From Dipteris shenzhenensis (taxonomy: Eukaryota > Polypodiophyta > Polypodiopsida > Gleicheniales), in NCBI GenBank assembly GCA_047967505.1, contig CM106538.1: 64,000 bases of DNA; one strand, 5' to 3'. The translations under genes were made by a program, and so were the position numbers. Positions 30,353-42,031 of the stretch are shown piece after piece. Every line of letters starts with the position of its first letter. Position 1 is the stretch's first letter. Under the pieces are notes generated by a model. The model was not told where the DNA came from. It saw nothing but the letters and a program-made list of their open reading frames with translations, and did no database searches.

Positions 30353-33135
30353 TGATGTTAGAGTCTAAGGTCAAAATGCGAGAGTTGCAATCAACACCAT
30401 GGCTAACAATATCCCACCATGGCTAATAATAAAAAAGGGACACCTCCTGCTTGCACTACTTGTGCCAGGGAAGTACAAGGCAAAGAATATAGACGTGTAC
30501 ATTGCACCTTTGATAGAGGAGTTATAGATATTATGGAGCAGAGTGCAGGTCTTTGATATTTCCAGAGCTCCTAGACATACCAATGATATTTTGGTCAGGG
30601 GTATCTTGATGTGGACCATGCATGACTACCCAGGATATGGAGAGTGTGCAAGTACGTGGTTGTGTCTCTACATGTATAATATAGGATTATGCTTTTATGA
30701 CTCTCTTTCACATGCATGTCTTATACTAACACATTCATGCACGTGTGCAAGACTTGTTATAAGTGGGTACCATGCTTGTCCTATTTGTGGACTGGGTTTG
30801 AAATCTCTTGCACGATACTCCAAACATATGAGGAAAAATGTTTATGAAGGTCTTGGATCCCATGCATATCTTCAAGAATGTGGGAGCTACTATTTGGGCA
30901 CACTTGGTTGGTTCCAAAGACTCGAGAGGAGTGCGAGAAGACTTGCGTGCTATGAATAGGATGTCTCATTTGTGGCCCCAAGTCCATGCTTCGGGAAAAG
31001 TTGTCCTCCCGAAAGCAATGCGGATCCTCTCTACGAGGGAGGAGGCAGTGGTCAAGGCGGACATTGCCTCTTTTCAAACACTGACAGGGTACATGCGTTG
31101 CTTGAAAGGAGCATTTTCAAAGGACAATAAGCTTAGTGGGCTCAAGTCCCATGATTGGCACAAGGTCTTATAGGTATTCTAAGGTGTAGAATTAGTGTAC
31201 CAATAATCGTGATGCGTTAGCGTAATTATGATTATGTTATATTGTTGACATGACTTCTTTGTTGCTTTGATAGTTCATCCTCCCAATTACAATAAAAGGG
31301 TGCTTACAAGAAGATGTTAGAAATGCTATATTCAAGATCAGTGGTATTGTGAGGTATGCTTACTATTAAATTGCATTGATTGCATTTTCTTCAATTTAAG
31401 CTGAATAATCTGTAGACTAATTATGAAAATATCTTACATGGGCATGTGAAATAGGTGGATATCTCAAAAAGAGATCTCCATATCGAGCATCGAGAAGGCT
31501 AGGGTGGAATCCATTGAAGCCGTATGCTTGCTTGAGAAGCACTTTCCCTTGAGCATTATGACAACTCAAGTACACTTGCTTGTGCACATAGTTGATGAGG
31601 TGGCTATTGCAGGTACCGTTCATAGTTGGTGTGGATGTTTTTTCTCGAGTAGTTTATGAAAACTTTGAAGGGATTTGTAAGACAAAGAGCAAGACCAAAA
31701 GCAAGCATGGTAGAGGGATGGCTTGTGCAAGAGTCATTAGTATCTATCATGGAGTTTCTTGCATCCACGGATCCCAATATGCCGCAAGCTTGGCATAACA
31801 AGGATGATGATCGCATCGTTGGCGAGGTTCCCCAAGGAAAAGGGATTGAAAGAAAGATGAGCGAAGAGCAAATGGAGAAATTCAATAAGTTTTGTATCCT
31901 CAATACCAAGGAGATGTAGAAGTGGATTGAGAGATATGAAGCGACTAAAGCAAAAAGAATAAATGCAAGGACAAGATTGAGAGTAATGTACAGGTGATCG
32001 CAACCATATCCACGGGATCTGGCTCTTCTCCCCACTCACATGTCACTTTAACTGGCTCTAGGTAAAGCCGAACATGATGGAGAGACAATAAACAAGCGCG
32101 AGTGAGAGTTATCATCTGGATGTATGATGCATGTAAGTTTCTTACCTCTTGACGTAATTAAGTAATTATTTGTGGCAATATATGTTATAAAATAGATGCA
32201 TCTTCATTGTTTTAATAATGCTCTTTTATAGTACAAAAAGTACAGTGCATTATGGTCATATGGACGATATTTTCGCATGGAACGCATCGATTCAAAGAGA
32301 GTCACGTATGATTGTGGAGTCATGGCTAACTTCACACAAGATAACCGAGCAACTGCTTTGGATACCAATCTTCTCTCCTCACAGTTGGATTATTGTGGAA
32401 CCATATGCGAAATCTATGAAGTTGATTTCAGATGATTTAGTATTTTCATTCTTGATGTAAAATGGTTTAGAACTATTTACAACGGTCCCCATGCGACAGT
32501 GAGAAAAGATAGTAGCAGTTTCTTTGCAATAGACTCCACCAAACATTGGACCGATGAAAGTGATACTTTTGTTCTTTCGGAGCACTATGAGCAAGTGCAT
32601 ACTAATGATTTAATTAATCAAAGCCTTCGTTTTTAAAGATCCATTGATACATGTACTTAAGCATAATTTCATATATATAATTGACGACATTTGACACCCA
32701 TCTTCAATATAGGTGGTTTTTCATCCGGATCGTTTTGATCCAAGATGGTGGTACATGATCCAAGTTGCACCACGAAGTAAGCAAATTTTTAAAGATAGAG
32801 ATGTGGATATGGAGATGCTACTACCAATGTTGGATCCAATTGATCTCGATGAATCTAGTGAAGAAGATGAAGATCACAATATGAGCCAAGAAGAAGATGC
32901 GCATAATGACATCGCACGGGAGGAAGATGAGATCACGATAGAGGAAGAAGACAACGATCATCAAGAATCACCACACTTTATTGAAGAAGATGATCAAGTA
33001 CTTTTAGGTGAACGTACGATGCTAGAGTACGATGATGATATAGGAGATCAACTCGGTATAGAGTTAGAGATAGACTTGTTTGGCGCGTTAGACTTGGCTC
33101 AAGATGAAACCGTTGATGTAAATGCTCTTCATTGA
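30353..33135 (+). pseudogene. TNP2 transposase (Transposase_21, DUF4218, DUF4216), element 1
   Basis: The order of pieces matches plant CACTA TNP2. The Transposase_21 core is at 30405-30830 (IPPWLIIKKGHL, LVPGKYKAKNIDVY, APLIEEL, VQVFDISRAPRHTNDILVRG, LMWTMHDYPGYGE). DPMHIFKNVGATIWAHLVGS and LSGLKSHDWHK are at 30853-31170. The DUF4218 block is at 31440-31990 (HVHLLVHIVDEVAI-like, MKTLKGFVRQRARP). DUF4216-like pieces are at 32230-32620 and 32713-33135 (VVFHPDRFDPRWWYMIQVAP), with an acidic tail ending at TGA 33135. Compared with element 3 it lacks about 0.7 kb after the RELQST segment (junction about 30396) and about 190 bp after NVYEG (junction about 30850). There are stops, for example TAG at 30522. 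The complete enzyme would catalyse element excision and integration; this copy is dead. Confidence 0.85.
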
Positions 33136-33289
33136 TTTTTTTCATCTCAAACTTGGATATGAATATATGAGCTTCAAAGGCTTGATGTACATGCTCTCAT
33201 ACTTTTATTCTCTCAAAAGCTCAAACATGTATGAAAATAAAAAAAAAATTGCCATTGGAGAAAACTAACTTTTAAGGTTGATATAAGAA

Positions 33290-33516
33290 AAAAAACTCTC
33301 TGTAAAACGTTGCTATAAAAAAGTATCTCAGTGTCGCTATATAACGACACTTACAATACTGATAAAAGTCGCTATATAGTGACTTTAGAAATGGTCGCTA
33401 TATAGCAACGTTTGACTAAAGTCACTATATAGGGACCCTTGACAAGGCACACTTCCAATACCGATGATTAGCGTCCCGCGCGCGCTAAACGTCGGTACTT
33501 AAACATCACAGTAGTG
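33290..33516. repeat. Right subterminal palindromes and terminus, element 1
   Basis: At least five diverged copies of GTCGCTATATAGCGAC lie between 33308 and 33436 (for example GTGTCGCTATATAACGACAC). They are followed by GCGCGCGCTAAACGTCGGTA and the terminal CAGTAGTG. Confidence 0.8.
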
Positions 33517-33519
33517 TAG

Positions 33520-34812
33520 ATGTGGTTTTATTCTAGTCAATAGTCAAGAGACATTAAAGAATAACTACATATGGTTGCCTCAACAACACCACAACAAGCT
33601 GCATCAAGCTAGTGTATCATTATCTTCAGAGTATAATAAGAGAGGGATCTAGATAAAGCAAAATTCTCCAAATCACTAATTTTTTATTAGGAAGGAGATT
33701 CCCTATAAAACTTATGTTAGCTTTTTGGCCTAACCTACAAGGAAGGATTAGTGACAATTTTGTGGAAGAATGTAAAATCATTTTATGACGTAACTTTTGT
33801 TTCGCTCATTTTGCTATTGGTGACATGTATCATGCATATGGTATCCCTCTTACTACATGAGATAGATTAGTGCACACGGTTTTCGTGAATCATTCCATCT
33901 ATTACTTCTAAGGATTCCATGCGGAGTTTTTGTCATCGGCACTCTGGTGGCATTGAGGAGTAGGATGGGCAATCTTGTTCTGACAAGAGAATTTGCACTG
34001 GTGCATATCTGGTGTGGTGTTGTCTGGGATCTCTATCCATCTGAGTTGTCCTCTTCTCTAATGTGGTGGATTTGTTTGGTTTTTCCTACACTAGACATCC
34101 TCATTTTTGCGATGGAGTTTTCCTTTTCAGGGATGATTCTCCCATATAAAGGGGAATAGCTCTATGGGCTATATATGGTTTTGGCTTGCTTTCGGGTGGT
34201 GTTGCACTTGTTTCATCACCAGAGCTATCGCCGATCATATAGGATCTCCTAAATCTATGGAGAAAAGGAGCAATATGCTTGGGTGAGGTTTTTTTTTGGC
34301 TTTGGAACACTTCTGGCTTTCGATTCATGCTTCTTGATTCTTCACACTTGCATTTTAACCAAAGTTTGGATACTGTTCCTCTAGAGATTCACAGACGTTA
34401 TGGAAAAGGAGTGCAAATCCAAGTCGGACAAAGTTCGACCGATGGTATTAGTTTTCCATGCATTCGTATTGGTACATTGTTTTGGACAAAGTTCAACCGA
34501 TGGTATTAGTTTTCCATGCATTCGTATTGGTGCATTGTTTTCTTAGATCGTACTTTCATGTTTTCGTTGTATTCTGCTGAGCCTTGCAAAGGTTGCAAAA
34601 CAAGTGAGGAACGAATTACATATAAGCACTCTCTCACATACACCCATGAATGTAATTCAACGTGCTTAAACTTTTTAGCTTAGGAAGTGATTGAAAGCAA
34701 GAAAATGGCAAAATTCAATTGCAGTAGCCTACTAGGCTCTCTGCTGTACTTAGCTACTTGCTGTAATTTAACTATTAGCGCGAAAAAAAACTCAATTGCA
34801 TTAGATTTTGAA
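33520..34812. other. Spacer between CACTA element 1 and the UGT gene
   Basis: No gene recognised. It holds the 58-bp duplication at 34426-34541. A short frame at 33947-34159 has no family resemblance. Confidence 0.45.
34426..34541. repeat. 58-bp perfect-like tandem duplication
   Basis: GGACAAAGTTCGACCGATGG ... GTATTGGTACATTGTTTT at 34426-34483 is repeated at 34484-34541 with two substitutions. Confidence 0.9.
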
Positions 34813-36400
34813 TTATCTCATCAGCATGTCGTGTATCCACTTCTGCAAAGCTCTGCCAGATGACCCTCCATCCATGACAGCCTTTTTCGCCTCTTCACTC
34901 AATCGGCCCATTCTGCTTCTCAGCTGCTTGCCCTCGTCTTCTCGCATCAACCTCTTCACACCCCTCTCTACATCCAACCTTCCCAGCTCAGGTAGAGGTT
35001 CCGCCCGATAATCGATATCCTTAGGAATCACCAGCTCCAGCCCGACTTTCCATCTCTCCGTTACCATCCTGCAGTCCGTCCACTGATCCAGATACCACGG
35101 CCACACAATCAGTGGCACTCCCATACTGATCCCCTCCAGCGTTGAGTTCCATCCTCCATGTGTTAAGAACCCACCGACGGCCGGATGAGACAGCACTAGC
35201 ACTTGCGGTGCCCATGGCACAATGCGTCCTTGATCCCTTATCTCCTCTAGATAGCCTTCCGGCAAGATTTTCGCCAAGCTTTCAGCATCCTTGTAGCCTC
35301 TCACTACCCACAAAAAAGGTTGCTGGCTTGCCTTGAGCCCCAGGGCCATTTCGTGCAGTTGGGTTTCCGAAGCATCGACTACTGAGCCTACAGACACATA
35401 CAGAACAGTGTTTGGAGCGTGCTTATCCAACCAGGGGATGCAGTCACCCTCTTGCCAAAAGCTGGGTCCGGCTCGGGTATCATCATCCTCGCCCCCGTTC
35501 ATGAAAGAAGAAGGTAGTAATGGCCCTACTGGGAATATGGGGAGCTGTAGTTTTTCAGTGACCTCGTTTTCAAGGGCGTAGAACGTATTGCAGAGGATAT
35601 ATGCAGCTTTTGAAAGACTCTTGTTGTTCTGTTCAATCAGTCCATATAGCCAGCGTGATATACATTCTAAGTCCGCATGATTGCGGAAGTAGGGAAGATC
35701 AACACCACGAAGGGCTGGTAATCCAGGAACGGAAGAGCTCATAAGATCTGCGCTCCGTCTCTCGCAACCACGTTTCACTGCAGATTGAAGCAATTAAGTA
35801 CTAACAAAAGGAACGTACACCTACACTGCTTGCCATTTCATCCGCCTACAGAAATTACAAAGGAAATGGGAGAAATGACCCACAGCATTCAGTGAACTCA
35901 CCGGCCCCAATTGATTCATCCATGAGACCTTCAACCACCAGCAACGGCGTATGCACGTATATTGCGAGAACAGATAGAGACTGCGGCCAGAAGAGGACCC
36001 TCGGAATGCCGTAATTGTCGGCTACATCTTGGCTCCATGGGAAGAAGAAATAATCCACGATGATGCAAGTCACGCGAGTTCCTCGAGAATTAAGCCGTGC
36101 GATGAGGCTATCGAAGTTGCGATGCAAGTTCTCTTGGAAGGTGTCCATGTTCTGCCACACGTAAGAGCGTTCTCGGACGAGAGGAAGTCCATCGGAGACA
36201 GTCTCGAAGGAGAGAGAGGCGTGGGCAATGGAAGAGGAGGGGATATACTGGAGGCGATGGAAGTCGTATTCGATGTAGACGAAGGTGACGGAGAAGCCAT
36301 GGGACGCTACGAGAAGCTTGGCGAGCTGGAGCATGGGGTTGATGTGGCCTGTGGCCGGGAAGGGAAACACAACTGCGTGGGGAGGGGACGCCATCGCCAT
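34813..36400 (-). CDS. UDP-glycosyltransferase (GT1 family), two exons
   Basis: Exon 1 is 36400-35902 and exon 2 is 35777-34813, with a 124-bp phase-1 intron (GTGAGT...CTGCAG) between them. Together they give 487 residues, normal for plant UGTs. ATG at 36400 (MAMASPPHAVVFPFPATGHI) is preferred; a second ATG at 36394 is possible. Landmarks are the N-terminal GHINP with the presumed catalytic His19, an Asp near 116 (CIIVDYFF) that may complete the dyad, and the PSPG box at residues 355-398, starting WAPQVLVLSHPAVGGFLTHG and ending LDQ. The final Gln of the box suggests UDP-glucose as donor by family rule. One oddity is HGGWNS where nearly all plant UGTs have HCGWNS. These cytosolic enzymes transfer sugar to small hydrophobic acceptors; the acceptor cannot be told. 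No stop or frameshift is seen. It is the only complete host gene in the window. Confidence 0.92.
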
Positions 36401-36460
36401 AGCCAAGGAGTTTGCAAGCTCGCAATGAAGCACCTGGTAGCTGCAAATTGATAAAACCAC

Positions 36461-36931
36461 ACGCTCTTGGTCACCAGCATTGCACGTCAGAGTACATTGT
36501 TGCCTGAGTTATTCTCATTCATTATGCAAGTATTTCCCCCGATACCCATTAATTAGGGTGGATTCACAAACATCCTGCGGCCAAGGAAATCGTGGACGGT
36601 GTAGAAAATGCACATTTCACACATGGCGCATACATATATGTACATACATATCATAAATGCGTTCACTTGGGTAGTTGAGTGGTAAGGCCATTGCATTTGG
36701 TAGAGTTGTCTCATGCTCTATTCCTTGAAATTTCATTTTTAGCTTTTGTGCATGGGTGCCCTATCCGCCCAACCTCTTAGGCGAGCTGGTTATGCCACCC
36801 AAGAATTCTTTGCAGTCGGGTGTGAGTAAGCTGCCATGTAATCATTTACAAGCTTCTTGTTCGCCTCGTTTGTGAAACCAGCCTTAGTTGTGGAAAAGAG
36901 AAGACAGGTAAAAAGGAGGGGAAAAGGGAGT
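36461..36931. other. UGT upstream flank, no gene
   Basis: This contains the putative UGT promoter (minus strand). I do not see a clear TATA box at the expected distance. A GGTAGTTGAGTGGTAAGGCC stretch near 36668 recalls a tRNA A box but lacks a B box. Confidence 0.4.
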
Positions 36932-37380
36932 GGTTTTTTTAAATTTTTAATGGAAGAAAGCCAGCTTTTATTAAAATAAAGAGTAAAGCGTAGCGTCATT
37001 CCCCTACAAGACCCTCACAAAACTTGGCCCACCAAGGGGTGAAGCCCTAGACCTACACTCGAAGAGCAGGCTATGCCTTAACCATAAAAAACTCACACTG
37101 AGCACTCTTGGAAGACCGAACTGATCTCTGTAAGACATCTACTCACCACCACGTCAGAATCACATAAGATCATTGATTAGTCAATCAGAAAAGGTTTAAC
37201 TAAACCCAAGACATGGGATTCCCTCAGATCCACAATTGACTTATCTCCAAACGTTGTACGATTGCGGGCTAGCCAAATGGCATAACACACAACGCCTCGA
37301 ATATATGGCCAAGCTACACAGCAACCATAGACAAGTAGCCAGACGTGTCACCCAAGAGGCGCCACTTAAGAAAGGGGCAT
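36932..37380 (-). mobile_element. LINE (L1-type) 3' end, 5'-truncated
   Basis: Minus-strand frame ending at TAA 37177 encodes YIRGVVCYAIWLARNRTTFG then DKSIVDLRESHVLGLVKPFL. This matches the end of plant L1 ORF2, after the zinc-binding RT region ('W-x-IW-x2-RN-x3-F'). Downstream on the minus strand come AATAAAAGCTGGCTTTC and an A-rich end (TTTTTTT at 36934-36940 on the plus strand), as expected for a LINE tail. Only the last 450 bp remain. Confidence 0.6.
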
Positions 37381-37401
37381 TAAAGAAAAGGCAAGTGCTA
37401 A

Positions 37402-38241
37402 AGGCCCTATTTTCTTTGGCATTATCAAGTATTTAGAACTTGTTTTCTTATCTATCCATTATTGGCATATTTCTTTGGGATACTTTATGAACATGTGATT
37501 TCTTTTTAGTACATGAGATGTACAATGTGATGCTACAATATAGATCTAGGATGATTTGTGTGTGTGTTTGAGAGAGAGAGTGAGTGAATTGTCAAATTAT
37601 TATATTTCTAATAGTGCATTGATGCATGTGTATTTTTGTTCCATCCTTAGAATGAATGGGAGTTTGGTTACTTGAAACATTTATGTCATTATAGTTGGTT
37701 GATGTTGCAAATGTAGGCACCAACTCAACTCTCATTAATTAGCTTGAACTTGTCAGGATTGGAACCCACAATGTTGTCTTTCTCACATGTGAGTCGTACC
37801 ACTAAGCTTTATACTGGAAGAGGATACCTAGCACTAACTAAAATATTATAAATGGTCCCACCTTCCCCTCCCCTTTAGTACATGAGTTCGTCTTCAAATG
37901 GTCCCTAGTACCCAGGCTGTCAAATAAATAGCTTGAAAACAAGGAACATTCTTGTTAGGGTAGCATTTTGAAAATATCTTTACAAAACAATTGATTTGTG
38001 GAACAAAAATACACATGCATCAATGCACTATTAGAAATATAATAATTTGACAACTCACTCACTCTCTCTCTCAAACACACACACAAATCATCCTAGATCT
38101 ATATTGTAGCATCACATTGTACATCTCATGTACTAAAAAGAAATCATTTGTTCATAAAGTATTTGGAAGAAATATGCCAATAATGGATAGATAAGAAAAC
38201 AAGTTACTAAAAACTTGATAATGCCAAAGAAAATAGGGCCT
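37402..38241. repeat. Inverted repeat, two 241-bp arms with a 357-bp loop
   Basis: The left arm 37402-37642 (AGGCCCTATTTTCTTTGGCA ... TGTATTTTTGTTCC) is matched by the complement of 38000-38241 (GGAACAAAAATACACATGCA ... AAGAAAATAGGGCCT). Identity is high over the full length, including a (GT)n-(GA)n motif and TAGATCTAGGATGATTTG. No transposase lies between the arms. The RNA would fold into a long hairpin. Confidence 0.9.
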
Positions 38242-38355
38242 ACTAATTCATTTATGGTATTTTCAAGACTATCAAATAAATAGCTTGAAAACAAGGAACA
38301 TTCTTGTTAGGGTAGCATTTGGAAAATATCTTTACAAAACACTTGATTTGCGATT
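37917..38355. repeat. Direct repeat of about 85 bp flanking the right arm
   Basis: TGTCAAATAAATAGCTTGAA AACAAGGAACATTCTTGTTA GGGTAGCATTT at about 37917-37999 recurs at about 38269-38355, on either side of the right inverted-repeat arm. Confidence 0.85.
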
Positions 38356-40108
38356 TTCCATGAAATGTATGTCATAGTTAGCAAAACAATTGCTTTGCAA
38401 GTTTCATGAAACATTCATCAAACTTAACAAAAAGGCTGCCTTGAGAGGGGGAAACATTCCGGAATAAGACATGCACAACAAAATAAGTAAAAAGATATCA
38501 CTTTATTATATACCTTTGTTACAAGCGATTTAGACTATACATCAAACATATTCAAGCATATGAGACAAAAGAGACATGATTTAAAAATATAATGAAGAAT
38601 ATGTGTAAAGAGAACTTTGAACAAAGACGTAGCATAGTTATGAACGGTGTCTTCATTTTAGTATATAAAAGGTAAACCTTATAAGCTAGGACGAGTATGA
38701 CAAACATAACAAGTCAAACACACATTGTTCACGTCATCTTAGAATGGAACCATGTGTCTTGCATTGAAAAGTCATACAAACAAGAAAGGAATGTACTAAG
38801 AGATTCTGTCATCCAAGATTTTAAGATACTATTATACTATCCTAAATTGGGCACATTGTTGTGGACAACATAACCATGTCCCACCTTGTATTCAAAGTCA
38901 AGATTTTAAGATACTATTATACTATCTTAAATTGGACACATTGTTGTGGACAACCTCTTAAAATGGAACAATGTCCCACCTTGTATTCAAAGTCATACAG
39001 CTATGAGAATGAGTATATAAAGCCATTTTAAGAATTTAAGATACTATTATTATATTAATAAATAAAGTAGAAATTCCAAACGTGTTTATATGATATACAT
39101 GAAGGGGAACACATATTAGAATATGCATTGTCAATCAATATTCTTGACATGTCCTCTAGAATGCCTCACATTTTATTCAAATTTAGTTGACAATAATTGT
39201 TGCCATTATGATGGCATTCATGGACCAATGTATGGTAGTCCCACACATCTGTGGCAATAGAAAGAATCATTTAGGAATGCAAAAACATACGAATATACCC
39301 TACATGTACAAATCCACAAATAAATAATTGATCTATGGAAGACACCAATCTATAAAAATCACTAAAGCTCATATTATTCACCCACACACATGCATATCTA
39401 CATGCACATGCACACACACACACACACACGGGCAGGTGCGAATGCACAATGCGTAGTCTCGATAAAGATCACCTTGAATAATATGATGGCTAGGTATGCA
39501 TGTAAGGATATGGATGGCATAATATCAAGTAAGAAAGCATATTTCCCATAATTGAGATGACAAATCTCCCACTTGTGTCCACCCTTCCCCCATGAGTGCA
39601 TTATTTAGGAGTTTGTGCATGCTCCAAGAATATAGTAATTAATAGTATGCATCTTCCAAGCAATAGTAATAATGTCTATATTAGGAAAGTAGCATGACAT
39701 GGCAAATGTCTTTGCACTACTTGTCCTTCAAGTTGGCATTTCTATATTTTAAAATTAGGAAAGGATCCATGCCTGACTCACTCAATTCTCACACAAAGAT
39801 AGAATTTTATTTTTTGTGAAAATGGAAGTGAAGGAGTGTCACACCCAATCGAAAGGTTTGGACTTTGCTTCACATGGAGATAGCCTTTCCCCACTTGTCC
39901 ATGTGAAATGGAAATTAGTTGGTGGAGAATTGTCTATAAAATGGGGGCATTCATGTGATACAAGATATGCACCCCAATGTAACCCAAATGATGTATTTCC
40001 ACTTTCTTATGCTAATACATTAAATTGGATCCCTTCTCACATTTCCCATGGAGTTTCTTTCCTAGCCCCTTGCTCCCTCTTCTTGAACTGTAATACTATT
40101 CAGCAATA

Positions 40109-40111
<3 letters not shown>
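38356..40111. other. AT-rich spacer with short tandem repeats
   Basis: No gene recognised. It includes the 85-bp duplication at 38815-38996 and a (CA)n tract at 39411-39429. Confidence 0.45.
38815..38996. repeat. Tandem duplication of about 85-97 bp
   Basis: AAGATTTTAAGATACTATTA TACTATC and CACATTGTTGTGGACAAC and TGTCCCACCTTGTATTCAAA GTCA occur in the same order at 38815-38899 and 38900-38996. The second copy has a 12-bp insert. Confidence 0.85.
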
Positions 40112-40175
<64 letters not shown>

Positions 40176-40205
40176 CCCTCCGTCCCTCCCTCCCTCCCTC
40201 CCTCC

Positions 40206-40283
<78 letters not shown>

Positions 40284-40296
40284 CCTCCCTCCCTCC

Positions 40297-40356
<60 letters not shown>

Positions 40357-40382
40357 CCTCCCTCCCTCTCTCTCTCTCTCTC
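40112..40382. repeat. Compound (CT)n/(CCCT)n microsatellite, 271 bp
   Basis: Pure CT runs alternate three times with CCCT/CCGT runs at about 40172-40208, 40281-40300 and 40353-40369. The whole tract is polypyrimidine on the plus strand, so it could form triplex DNA. Long open frames of Leu/Ser repeats across it are artefacts. Confidence 0.97.
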
Positions 40383-40580
40383 CAATGATACTAGTAAGAA
40401 AGGAGATTCAATTACATGCCACTAACCACCCAACCATGTCACCACATAGGCACTCTGGCATGCTAATCTTGGCCACCATACACTAATCTAAGAAATCTAC
40501 CCATATATAGCTACTACTAGCCATATATAGCTGACCTCCTTTACACCCCGTGTGTGTGGTACTATGTGACCTCAAGCATG

Positions 40581-40754
40581 TGTTGAGACGAAGAGAAAGA
40601 GGAGAGACATGGGTTGCTCCCAAGGAAGTGATGCATTACTCATATCCACAGAGATATATAGGTGAGGCCATAGCTGAGAATATGAGTGAGCTATATATAG
40701 CTCCAATAGGTGTGGCCATAGCTGAATAGATGTAAGCTATACATAGATCCAACA
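40581..40754 (-). repeat. 3' LTR (shortened) of the non-autonomous element
   Basis: TGTTGAGACGAAGAGAAAGA ... GGCCATAGCTGA ... GATCCAACA. It aligns with the 5' LTR at both ends, lacks its middle, and carries a 45-bp internal duplication (40664-40708 and 40709-40753). Confidence 0.8.
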
Positions 40755-40941
40755 CCAGCCCCACTCAAACTAGGGCCTCTAGCTACAAATGAAAAAACCC
40801 TGGGGGAGTTCAAGGGAAAAACCCGAGTTCTATGATACAAATTGTCAAAATATTTTACAAGAGTTGTCATAAGCCACAAAATATTCTTTGTGCTCATAAT
40901 ACAATGCCAAGTGCATGTAGAGGATGATACAAGATATAAGT

Positions 40942-41100
40942 AATTGTGTGCACATATTACAATGCAAAGTGCATGTAGACATTTCTTTGCATATAGATAC
41001 CTCGCCTCAACTACAATGAAGTAATCGTGTGCACATATTACAATGCAAGGTGCATGTAGACATTTCTTTGCATATAGATACCTAGACACAACTGTAATGC
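40942..41100. repeat. Tandem duplication of about 84 bp
   Basis: GTAATYGTGTGCACATATTA CAATGCAARGTGCATGTAGA CATTTCTTTGCATATAGATA CCT occurs twice, near 40940-41003 and 41026-41084. Confidence 0.85.
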
Positions 41101-42031
41101 GATGTATACCAAGACAGTAAATGTTCAAGTGTCCTTTTTTGTTGTACCAAGGATGAATGTATAAGGGAATTGCTTCTTCCACTCCAATTGCTATCATATG
41201 TCTGCAAAGTCACGTCTCAAATTTTGCTTACATATATAGTGAAAGAAAGCCAGTGTAATGTAATACAAAAGCCCTTCATAAATATTGTCACCTTAAAGAC
41301 TTTGAAGCTTGCCACATCCAAAACGAGTATGCAATAAGTACTCCATAAGTGCCACGTCCAAACGAGTACTCAATAAGTCAGCCATATGTGTTCAATGTGA
41401 AAGCTAAATAAGTATGCATGACCACATAAAGGGCATAATAAAAGTATCCCTTGCTTGAAGATGCAAGGTGAACCAATAAGTAAATACATGCCATAAGTCA
41501 TCAATAAGTTAATTGAGAAGAAGGAACAAACCACTGGTCTAGCAAGACCTTGCATGCACTCGTAAATATAGATGAGTATGAAAAAGAAAGCAGATGTAAT
41601 GATCCTGTAGGCATGCAATGTGCATGGAGTCCATTGGATTGTATCTAGGCCCTTGTGCAAATATGCATGTACTCGGAGATATAACTAAGTGTGATGAAAG
41701 AGAGCATATGAGCTCAGCCTAGAAATAAATGAGTGCCTTGTGAAGTACATGACAAGGAAATGTTATATCAAGCGACCACTTAAGTTGAAGCCTTTGGTAA
41801 TTTGGTTGGAGCAACTCATTCAAGTGAAGCTTCAAGGAGTCATGCAGTCATAGTATAATTCTACTCAACTTGGAAAGAGTAGCAAGTGTTGTTCGACGTT
41901 CGTTTGAAAGCATCGCGTCCTTTGCTCTTGCTAGAGGCATTGCATAAGTGTTGGAGTGATTTTTATCTCATCAGATTGCACAAGTACTGGAGTGATTTCA
42001 CTCTCATCATGAGTGAAGAGTTTCACTCTCA

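Larger units (their letters stand above)
26013..33516. mobile_element. CACTA (En/Spm) transposon, element 1, complete ends
   Basis: The 7504-bp element starts CACTATAAGG at 26013 and ends CAGTAGTG at 33516. It is flanked by the 3-bp direct repeat TAG (26010-26012 and 33517-33519), the target duplication typical of CACTA transposons. The right end read inward (CACTACTGTGATGTTTAAGT ACCGACG) matches the CACTACTACACATGGATCCT ... AAGTACTGATG ends of elements 2 and 3. Subterminal palindromes lie at both ends. Inside are a TNPA-like gene (minus, left) and a TNP2 gene (plus, right), transcribed away from each other. The left end resembles the right only in its first bases and in the ATACCGATG-type motif. 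Confidence 0.88.

Noticed and set aside
35021-36451. Open frames opposite or out of frame within the UGT region
   Set aside because: They are shadows of the UGT coding sequence; no independent domain.
36401-36460. UGT start further upstream (GTG at 36460)
   Set aside because: It is not ATG, and the added residues lack family similarity; ATG at 36400 places the GHINP motif at the usual distance.
36655-36740. tRNA or tRNA-derived SINE near the UGT
   Set aside because: A sequence like an A box (AGTTGAGTGGTAAGG) is present, but there is no GGTTCGA-type B box and no cloverleaf.
40062-40425. Long Leu/Ser and Glu/Arg open frames
   Set aside because: They are translations of the CT/GA microsatellite, not genes.
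40691-41197. 168-codon minus-strand frame as a gene
   Set aside because: It runs through an 84-bp tandem duplication inside the non-autonomous LTR element and encodes only a repeated peptide with no domain.
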